Assembly: GCA_902158735.1 (NCBI GenBank)
Contig: CABGHG010000122.1
Coordinates: forward strand, 1-5,431
Source of the DNA: Candidatus Methanolliviera sp. GoM_oil
GTDB lineage: Archaea > Halobacteriota > Methanoliparia > Methanoliparales > Methanoliparaceae
Direction: 5' to 3'
DNA length: 5,431 nucleotides
Position 1 is the first letter of the stretch; every line of letters starts with the position of its first letter. Below are positions 1-5,431 of this stretch, one piece after another. The notes under the pieces were generated by a model. It had not been told where the DNA came from. It searched no databases and saw only the letters and a program-made list of their open reading frames with translations. The position numbers and the translations under genes were made by a program.

Positions 1-2123
1 GAAACCTCTTGAATGAGACCGTGCCGTATACAGCGATCAAGATAGAATTCCAATAACTTGGCAAGTTCGTGATTTTGTATGTCACGGTCAAAACGATCTT
101 TATCCGCCCTTGGCTGAAAAAGTCCCTCAAGCACTTCTTGAGTATCTCGGTTTTTGGCAACAATCTGTTCCTTGAGACTATACTCTTCTCCAGCACCGGC
201 TCCACTCCTAAACTTGACCTCAATCAAACGCATTTTAAGGGTATTCTTTTGAAATCTTACTTGAATCAGGTCTGACCGGTGCAGCCTAAGGGTCGCATCA
301 TGAACCTGTTTCTTATGTTCAAAAAACAAAGAGGCATGCGAATCAACCGGAATTAACACTGAGCCGCACAATTCTCCCCGTTCTTCGAGCAACAAACGGG
401 TAAGCGCAAGGCCAATAATTTCCCGGGCATCCTTTGGGTTATTGATCAACTTAAGGGCCAGTCTCCCAGAAATTGATTTCAAAATGTCCAGAATTTGGGT
501 TGCATGGAATCCGGTTCCAGGAATTCCCATTTTTCGAAGGCCATCCTTAATTAGCCCTTCAATTTCACTTAACCAATAAGTCGATACAATCAAACGGTGC
601 CCTATACCATCCAGAAACTCAGGCGTGTAATCAATCAGGTAGCTGTTTGCAGTTGATTTTCTGGGGTTATCGAAGTATTGAATCCCGAAATTTCGATCTA
701 TGGTCAAGACCCAGTCAGAGTTTTCATGAATATTATTGATGATATATTTGTCCGTATTCGATAATTCCAACTGGACAGCAGGAACTTCTTCTAAAGAGTT
801 GCCCCAGTTATAAAAACAGGATGAAAGGCGTAAAAGGTGATCGGCGATTTCATAAATTGACTGAGACCAGTTTTCATGGTCTCTGACCTCTCGGTTTTGG
901 TTAGGTATGATCTTACGAGACCAAGTAGCTGAATCCCTTTTCAAATCAAATGTTTCGCGGTATTCAGCCAGTAAGTTATGTAAGCTGAAGCTGCCTACAT
1001 CTTGACCTATGGGCCGTGTCAAAACCTTGGTAGAAAACCGGTCGATAATAACTGTCAAATGCGCTTCATTAACTTCTGTTTCAGGCCATCCTATTTCCTT
1101 GACTCTCCTCTTAGAGAAGAGAAGTTTAGGGAAAAGAGGGTTTTCATTGGGGCGGAGCAACTCCTCATCAACTTCCTTTTCGATCCCTTCCGCAGACAGA
1201 TTCTCATCAGTCAGTGTATCAAATGCATTACCCATCATTTCGTAACGCATATCTCCATAAAAGGCTACGTCGTAATTCATAGCCTTAAATTCTTCCATTC
1301 CTTGCAAAATTCGAATCGCATTTAATAAAATCAGTCCATCACCGGGATTGATCACATTTATTTTCAAAGTCGTTATATAGGGATGATGCTTAAGATAGCG
1401 CCACAATTTATCGGCAATTTGCTCCGGTGTGACTGTGGTAATTTGGCCTATGTTTTCCTTAATATTCAAAAGCTTGTAGACATAGCTGTTGAGCTTTCGA
1501 ATATCAGCGCTGTCTCCTTTGGGCATAATACTCCAGTAGAGATCCAAATTGTCGCTGTTTATGAAAATCTCATCATGGCCAAAAGAGATTGCTGAAGGGA
1601 TATTTAAGGAAGTAATCTTAAAAACATTTTCTACGTTTATCATCTGATTTGCTTCCTGTTCAGACAAGCCGTTCAAAAGTTCGGCCCAATGAAACAACAG
1701 GTTCTGATACTGTAACACCCATAACAAGCGTAGAGGGTGGGTGGGACACAGAAGCACCACTTCGCCTTCATCTTCAGGTGTGCCAACTTTCAGATGGATC
1801 GTATCCAAATGATTTATTGATTGGAACATAGCAAGGACATTGTTGATTTCGCCATCGGACTCTGCGGCTTCGAGCCTATGGTGGATCTCTTTCAGTAACT
1901 CTTGATAAGCTTCAACATAGGCTTTTATCTTCTCCTCAAATAATGTGAGATCAAAAACCTCTATGATACCTTCCGGGTCACGGGCCTGGAATGCCTCAAA
2001 AAGGTCTTTTCTGGTATCAATTAGGCGTGCGAAGGATGGCGTAACTTCGTAATGAATGGCGACAGGCTTAAGGTCGCCGGCCTTTAATGGAAAGAGTTTT
2101 TGCGTCAACTTCCCAGGCGCCAC
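1..2123 (-). CDS. DptH-like restriction/ATPase protein, middle part with PD-(D/E)XK motif; runs off left edge
   Basis: I translated this minus-strand frame by hand. It has no stop from 2126 to base 1 and continues the gene starting at 3606 after a +1 shift. Numbering below assumes removal of one A from the A5 run (complement of 2097-2101), giving WEVDAKLFPLKAGDLKPV across the join. Landmarks are HPLRLLW at 623-629, NPGDG at 753-757, DWVLTIDR at 964-971 and SGRLALKL at 1046-1053. A nuclease-like core follows: D1112 (in RSDLIQV), E1129-x-K1131 (in RLIEVKFRSG) and Q1147 (in SLKEQIV). These resemble the central region of large DptH-like proteins, from memory. About 1,200 rejoined residues are visible; DptH proteins are longer and end in a HerA/FtsK-like ATPase, which would lie outside the window. 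As a separate gene it could only start at GTG 2123 or TTG 2108, both lacking a properly spaced SD, or at ATG 1829, which would lose conserved-looking sequence. Confidence 0.72.
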   Translation of the reverse strand, partial: MAPGKLTQKLFPLKAGDLKPVAIHYEVTPSFARLIDTRKDLFEAFQARDPEGIIEVFDLTLFEEKIKAYVEAYQELLKEIHHRLEAAESDGEINNVLAMFQSINHLDTIHLKVGTPEDEGEVVLLCPTHPLRLLWVLQYQNLLFHWAELLNGLSEQEANQMINVENVFKITSLNIPSAISFGHDEIFINSDNLDLYWSIMPKGDSADIRKLNSYVYKLLNIKENIGQITTVTPEQIADKLWRYLKHHPYITTLKINVINPGDGLILLNAIRILQGMEEFKAMNYDVAFYGDMRYEMMGNAFDTLTDENLSAEGIEKEVDEELLRPNENPLFPKLLFSKRRVKEIGWPETEVNEAHLTVIIDRFSTKVLTRPIGQDVGSFSLHNLLAEYRETFDLKRDSATWSRKIIPNQNREVRDHENWSQSIYEIADHLLRLSSCFYNWGNSLEEVPAVQLELSNTDKYIINNIHENSDWVLTIDRNFGIQYFDNPRKSTANSYLIDYTPEFLDGIGHRLIVSTYWLSEIEGLIKDGLRKMGIPGTGFHATQILDILKSISGRLALKLINNPKDAREIIGLALTRLLLEERGELCGSVLIPVDSHASLFFEHKKQVHDATLRLHRSDLIQVRFQKNTLKMRLIEVKFRSGAGAGEEYSLKEQIVAKNRDTQEVLEGLFQPRADKDRFDRDIQNHELAKLLEFYLDRCIRHGLIQEV

Positions 2124-2126
2124 AGT
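2068..2126 (-). other. Frameshift interval in the DptH-like gene (probable 1-nt insertion in an A5 run)
   Basis: The upstream frame stops at 2070-2068 (TAA). The downstream frame is blocked by a TGA at 2129-2127, so the shift must occur between 2126 and 2068. The only homopolymer of five in this interval is T5 at 2097-2101 on the plus strand (A5 in the gene). Dropping one A changes the reading from DAKTLSIKGRRP-stop to DAKLFPLKAGDLKPVAIHYEV, which flows naturally into the long open frame. The T3 at complement 2091-2093 is a second candidate site. The change may be a true mutation that truncates the protein, phase variation, or an assembly error; the sequence alone does not decide. Confidence 0.75.
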
Positions 2127-3606
2127 TCATGGGATCAGTGATGTTTTTTAGCTCGATCTCATGTAATGTAAAATTGATAGGAATGCGATAGATTTCTCTG
2201 TTTTTGAGTTTGATTCTATAGAGCCGCGGACGTCCGTCTTCCCAGTTCTCACTGTCTATTTCAAGGGTTTTTCTGAACTTATGGGCGGCTGTGAGAATGG
2301 CCTCTGCTCTGTTGCGAATTTTTTTAATCTTTTTAACCACGGGTTCAATTTGGATACCGCCTTCAATCCAAAAGGATTCGCTTTCGTCTGAATCCAGGAT
2401 AATGCCTGCTGTATCTTTGGCATAGATCTTAATTCTTGCAGCGCAGGTCTCCCCCTCATCCAACTCCACATCTTTCAGGCTTAATCTTAAAGTGCTTCGC
2501 CCTTTCTTGACCGTTCGGCGCAGCAATTCCTCTTCTGAATCCTCATCATCAGTGTCTCTTACCACAATGATCAGATAGTGGCCCAAATCCTCCGATTTCT
2601 TAGGATTCGTTTCCCATTTCAGGTGGATGGGGCTCTTCGGGCTGGTGGTTGCTACAAGATTGCTTCCTTCCTTCTTGAGACCCTTTGCAATGGCACCGGT
2701 CTTGGGGTCTTCAAGCGGCTGAAGATGAATTTCGACCTTTCCTTCTTCAGGAATATCCTTGAAAGCCCATTTGTCAAAACTTAGACGGCTTCGCCATGTA
2801 TCATCTATTAGTATCTCTTTAAGCCATTGATCTGTTTCTGTTACATTACGCTCTCTGAAAAAGCGGATGAGGTTTTCTTCTAATTGCCCCTCCTTGGGTT
2901 TAAGACCAAATTTGTTCACCAATTTTTCAAGACTTTGCAGTACCGTTCGGTCCGGATTTCTCAATTCCTCCACGCAATAACGGTTCCGGTCGATTCTGGT
3001 TTCCACGTCCTTTTCTTCAAGTTTCAGATCCGGAATAAGATCAACAACACAAAGGTAAGCGCCCGCTTCTTCCCATCCCCCGCCATCATTCCTTAATGCC
3101 AGGAGATACTTGATCTGACGCTCAATGGGCTGTTTCTTGATCGCGGGTTGATCCAGGACGATGCCTGCAATGCTTCCAGTAGGTTCGGGCAGCTCAGACA
3201 ATATTTTTTTGCAGTGGGATCGAAGCACGCCAGTAAGGTCATAGGTCTTGAATGTATGAATGTCGTAAGAATCTTCAGCCGGCAATCGAAGCCCCTGGGG
3301 AATGAAGGCCACCAATACGCCAAACTCCTCACGATTACGCTTTTCAATGAGGGCGCCGCTTTCAATCTCGTGGACTTCATTGGCTTGATCGCTCAACACA
3401 TAAGCCTCTACCCCATGGGATTGTAAGTCTTTATCTTCTCGTAGTTTCTGACAGGTAAGAGCCATCACCTGCTTTGGCAGATACTCGACTCTCTGACAGT
3501 GATTCTTTTCCTTTGTCAACAGAAAGCCTCGAAGGTGTTCTGCAACAGCCCGGGCCATCTCCTGATGAAAAAGTTCCTGGCTAATCTCAATCATGTTGGG
3601 CCTCAT
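2068..3606 (-). CDS. DptH-like restriction/ATPase protein, N-terminal part (gene frameshifted)
   Basis: This 512-codon frame is the front of a much larger gene. Residues 75-120 hold a block (IEKRN, then LVAFIPQGLRLPAEDSYDIHTF) that I associate with the N-terminus of DptH-like proteins; this is memory of the family, not a search. Residues 200-285 are helical and charged. Residues about 322-417 (IHLKWETNP, then HYLIIVVRD, STLRLSLKDVELDEGET, ARIKIYAKDTAG) look like a fibronectin-III-type beta sandwich. No P-loop or nuclease motif occurs here. The frame ends in an implausible tail (SIKGRRP) while the +1 frame carries on with strong protein character, so the stop at 2068 is judged a frameshift product. 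The gene follows hsdS by 35 nt with no visible terminator, so it is probably in the same transcript. The start may be Met5 at 3594, which has the better SD. Confidence is high that it is coding, moderate for the family. Confidence 0.75.
   Translation of the reverse strand: MRPNMIEISQELFHQEMARAVAEHLRGFLLTKEKNHCQRVEYLPKQVMALTCQKLREDKDLQSHGVEAYVLSDQANEVHEIESGALIEKRNREEFGVLVAFIPQGLRLPAEDSYDIHTFKTYDLTGVLRSHCKKILSELPEPTGSIAGIVLDQPAIKKQPIERQIKYLLALRNDGGGWEEAGAYLCVVDLIPDLKLEEKDVETRIDRNRYCVEELRNPDRTVLQSLEKLVNKFGLKPKEGQLEENLIRFFRERNVTETDQWLKEILIDDTWRSRLSFDKWAFKDIPEEGKVEIHLQPLEDPKTGAIAKGLKKEGSNLVATTSPKSPIHLKWETNPKKSEDLGHYLIIVVRDTDDEDSEEELLRRTVKKGRSTLRLSLKDVELDEGETCAARIKIYAKDTAGIILDSDESESFWIEGGIQIEPVVKKIKKIRNRAEAILTAAHKFRKTLEIDSENWEDGRPRLYRIKLKNREIYRIPINFTLHEIELKNITDPMNCGAWEVDAKTLSIKGRRP
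3601..3605 (-). promoter_or_regulatory. Ribosome binding site that may set the DptH-like start at 3594
   Basis: Reading along the gene, TGAGG lies 6 nt before the ATG at 3594 (Met5 of the longest frame), a normal SD spacing. The first ATG at 3606 overlaps this SD and has only a weak AAGTGG about 7 nt upstream. The true protein may therefore begin MIEISQELF at 3594, four residues shorter. The choice does not affect any domain. The 35-nt gap to the hsdS stop contains no evident hairpin or promoter. Confidence 0.5.
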
Positions 3607-3641
3607 TGAAATGCCACTTGCGAAGAAGCAATTTTAAGTTA

Positions 3642-5093
3642 TTAGGTTAAAGCCTTCATCAAAATTTCCTGGGCTTCGTCCTCCAAACGAATGGCTTCGG
3701 CCCGTTTCTCGTAGGCAGAACGTACCAGATCGCCGATCTGTTTTTGCCCTTCCTTAGAAAGAAGAGGAATAAAAACCTTCCCTATCTGCTTGCCTGTTAT
3801 TTCGTCAATCACTGAACCATGACTGTATCGCAGTACTTGCAGTTTGCCGTATTGGGAAGATAAGAAAGCATATAAATAACCTGGATCAATCTGAGCATCA
3901 TCTGCGACTACACGAAGGATATGTTGAGTGGCTGTGTAATTCTCATAGTTTTCCCATACAAAACAGGTTCTGCCAATGGTCCCAGAACAGGTTATCAGGG
4001 TCCATTTTTTCTCTAAATAATATAATTCTAAGTTTTTGGTTTCTGATTTTGATAAATATTTCAAGTTAGTAGGTCTAGTTTGAATGATATTCTTTCCTGA
4101 AAGAAAAGGATGTCCATATTTTTCATCCACATAATTTCGTTTGAATCTGGGAACCAAGAACACCCGTTCAGTGACATCCTCAATGGTTTTAACCTCCGTC
4201 TTTGCTTTCTTGATATTCTCAATAGCCAGTTGTGCCATGGGATTATAGAAGTGGGCATCCAGGCGGTATTCAGAACCGCTGTCATTGTTTAGGATAATGT
4301 CTTTTGAATTCACGATCACGGATTCAACTTCTTTATTAGTATCAAACCACTTTTCGTCTTCCTTATGAAATTGTGCCAGGCCATTGAACTCAGTCACAAA
4401 TGAATTGGCTTCCGATAGAAAATTATCACTTTCTTCGCGAAGATGAAGCACACGGCTGATAAGACAATCGAGTTTATCAATGACCCCTTGTGCTGGAAAA
4501 GGAACGTCCAATCGCTTAAGATCATCAGCATAGATATGGTCTATCACTGAACCGCTTTTTGAGCCGACAATCTGATGTTTTATAAAAGGTAATCTCAAGA
4601 ATGTGTATATGAGGCCTTGATAAGGCTTTTCTGGTACTATCCTTATAGCGTCCTGGCTCATGCCCCAACTATCCCACTTGCCGGGAATAATTGCGACATT
4701 ACCAATGGTTCCTGAGCACGACACCGCGATCCATCCTTTTTTAACCTGATATTGAGACCATTTTGGCAAATCAGCTTTTGCCATAATTTTTGGATGCGGA
4801 TTGATCCCCATTATTTCGGCGCTTGTCAAAAGAGGAATTCCAAATTCAGGATCAGAAATATATGTCCGCTTAAATGGTCCAAAGCCAAATACATCTCCAA
4901 TATCTGATAATTTCTTATTCTTATGTTTCCCTCTCTGAAGAAGTTGCTGAGTGGATATGGCTTGAGGCGAATAGTTCCCTGCATCAAGTCTAAAAGCATT
5001 GTCTCGGGCCATATTGGCCATGACGCTTGAAATTTGTGGTTTAAATAACGTGCCTAATGCGCTGGTAGGTTTTTCATGCTGGATGGAATTCAT
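3642..5093 (-). CDS. hsdS: Type I restriction-modification specificity subunit (HsdS-like), two TRDs, complete
   Basis: This 483-residue protein is the DNA-recognition subunit that guides the methyltransferase to a bipartite target; the length is typical of a full two-TRD HsdS. It is a tandem duplication with a period of about 243 residues. RLDA occurs at 35-38 and 277-280, FKR-Y at 74-76 and 317-319, SCSGTIG at 125-131 and TCSGTIG at 368-374, and GSVID at 181-185 and 426-430. Each half is a target-recognition domain followed by a helical conserved region. These helices are at about 200-235 (LISRVLHLREESDNFLSEA) and 448-481 (EKRAEAIRLEDEAQEIL), and would set the spacing between half-sites. 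The ATG start lies in the ATGA overlap with the methyltransferase stop, with a modest AGG about 8 nt upstream. No frameshift or truncation is seen. The assignment to the S-subunit family is firm; the recognition sequence cannot be read from the protein. Confidence 0.92.
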   Translation of the reverse strand: MNSIQHEKPTSALGTLFKPQISSVMANMARDNAFRLDAGNYSPQAISTQQLLQRGKHKNKKLSDIGDVFGFGPFKRTYISDPEFGIPLLTSAEIMGINPHPKIMAKADLPKWSQYQVKKGWIAVSCSGTIGNVAIIPGKWDSWGMSQDAIRIVPEKPYQGLIYTFLRLPFIKHQIVGSKSGSVIDHIYADDLKRLDVPFPAQGVIDKLDCLISRVLHLREESDNFLSEANSFVTEFNGLAQFHKEDEKWFDTNKEVESVIVNSKDIILNNDSGSEYRLDAHFYNPMAQLAIENIKKAKTEVKTIEDVTERVFLVPRFKRNYVDEKYGHPFLSGKNIIQTRPTNLKYLSKSETKNLELYYLEKKWTLITCSGTIGRTCFVWENYENYTATQHILRVVADDAQIDPGYLYAFLSSQYGKLQVLRYSHGSVIDEITGKQIGKVFIPLLSKEGQKQIGDLVRSAYEKRAEAIRLEDEAQEILMKALT

Positions 5094-5431
5094 GATTTTG
5101 ACCTGTAATTTTCAAAAAATAGCCTCGCAATTTCTGGAAGGTCGTCATCCACAATTCGACCGTTGGTTTCAACGATTGGCGCAAAGTCGACTACAGTTGA
5201 TCTTGTATAGTTTTCGTATAGATTTCGTCGGATAATCTCCCGGCCTTGTTCATTGCGCTTGTAGACGGTGTTTCCCCTACGATCTTTCCCCACAGTCTTT
5301 GCTATTGCCATAAAGATAGGGTAATCAGCTGGCTCACCAGACAGGCTCTCGGCCAATTTCTCCTGATCTGATTTGCGCCGCAGAAAAAGCATACTGGTTT
5401 GTGTGCCGGTTCGTGGCAGAAACATTTCGAC
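5090..5431 (-). CDS. hsdM: N-6 adenine DNA methyltransferase (HsdM-like), C-terminal fragment, 5' end outside window
   Basis: This is the last 113 codons of a type I-style modification subunit, which transfers a methyl group from SAM to N6 of adenine in a complex with a specificity subunit. The frame is open to the right edge, and its first visible residues, V-E-M-F-L-P-R-T-G-T, continue into T-S-M-L-F-L-R-R-K. This is the strand near the end of the HsdM catalytic domain (family pattern: F-P-TGT-TS-LFL-K). The Met at 5425 is therefore internal, not the start. Next comes the typical tail: a YPIFMAIAKTVGKDRRGN block, then DDLPEIARLFFENY just before the stop. The SAM-binding and NPPY/F motifs must lie upstream of the window and cannot be checked. 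The stop overlaps the hsdS start by 4 nt (ATGA), so the two are translationally coupled. An m6A methylase from a BREX- or DISARM-like locus is an alternative, but the adjoining HsdS makes type I-like the best reading. Confidence 0.85.
   Translation of the reverse strand, partial: VEMFLPRTGTQTSMLFLRRKSDQEKLAESLSGEPADYPIFMAIAKTVGKDRRGNTVYKRNEQGREIIRRNLYENYTRSTVVDFAPIVETNGRIVDDDLPEIARLFFENYRSKS

Noticed and set aside
1002..1325. A 107-codon plus-strand open frame (and smaller plus-strand frames at 69-275, 1009-1245, 1383-1595 and 1649-1831)
   Set aside because: They lie opposite the continuous minus-strand frame of the DptH-like gene, have no family resemblance and no convincing SD; they are antisense shadows.
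2068..2085. Programmed +1 frameshifting at CGG CGA CCT TAA
   Set aside because: An AGG lies upstream of the stop, but the spacing and P-site codon do not match the known RF2-type signal, and the peptide made by removing an A further upstream is more natural.
2108..2123. GTG (2123) or TTG (2108) as the true start of a separate downstream gene
   Set aside because: Neither has an SD at a usable distance, and the first residues read as the continuation of the preceding protein; kept only as an alternative to the frameshift.
3093..3380. Minus- and plus-strand frames inside the N-terminal part of the large gene (3093-3380, 3148-3426, 2884-3096, 2578-2784, 2256-2471)
   Set aside because: All lie within a frame with strong protein character, and their translations are low-complexity or Cys/Trp/Ser-rich in the way out-of-frame translations are.
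3607..3641. Promoter or terminator in the hsdS to DptH-like gap
   Set aside because: Only 35 nt long, with no clear -35/-10 pair and no hairpin followed by a T run.
4061..4285. Frames overlapping hsdS (4061-4285 minus, 4110-4292 plus, 4999-5235 plus)
   Set aside because: They overlap the securely identified HsdS or HsdM coding frames in other phases, and none has a recognisable product.
5090..5425. A stand-alone 111-aa gene starting at the Met at 5425
   Set aside because: The frame is open to the window edge, and the residues around this Met match the interior of the HsdM catalytic domain, so it is a truncated gene end, not a small gene.

Overview
The window is a compact minus-strand operon, read from the right edge to the left, that looks like part of a DNA-modification and phage-defence locus. 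The organism cannot be named. Base composition is moderate (mid-40s %GC by eye), and the coding style and SD sequences fit a mesophilic bacterium. No rRNA, tRNA, CRISPR, insertion sequence or integrase is visible, and essentially every base is coding on the minus strand.

Layout in transcription order. (1) 5431-5090: the last 113 residues of an HsdM-type N6-adenine DNA methyltransferase, whose N-terminus and catalytic motifs lie beyond the right edge. (2) 5093-3642: a complete two-TRD type I specificity subunit (HsdS-like, 483 aa), starting in an ATGA overlap with the methyltransferase stop. (3) After a 35-nt gap, 3606 to the left edge: one very large gene, broken by an apparent +1 frameshift near 2097-2101. 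Its first part is an open 512-codon frame (3606-2068). Its second part stays open from about 2126 to base 1 (at least 690 codons) and runs off the window. Rejoined, it gives at least about 1,200 residues with no C-terminus yet.

The large protein resembles, from remembered family motifs, DptH-like restriction proteins (the large factor of phosphorothioation-dependent DptFGH restriction and its relatives). In the visible part there is a PD-(D/E)XK-type nuclease signature (D1112, E1129, K1131, Q1147 in the rejoined numbering) and no P-loop. A HerA/FtsK-type ATPase would be expected beyond the left edge if the assignment is right.

Working model (inference): the HsdM/HsdS pair methylates a bipartite site and marks self DNA, while the large DptH-like protein takes the effector place normally held by HsdR. 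No HsdR and no Dnd/Ssp phosphorothioation genes are visible, although both flanks are cut off. The frameshift means the effector is either decayed in this strain or affected by a homopolymer sequencing error.
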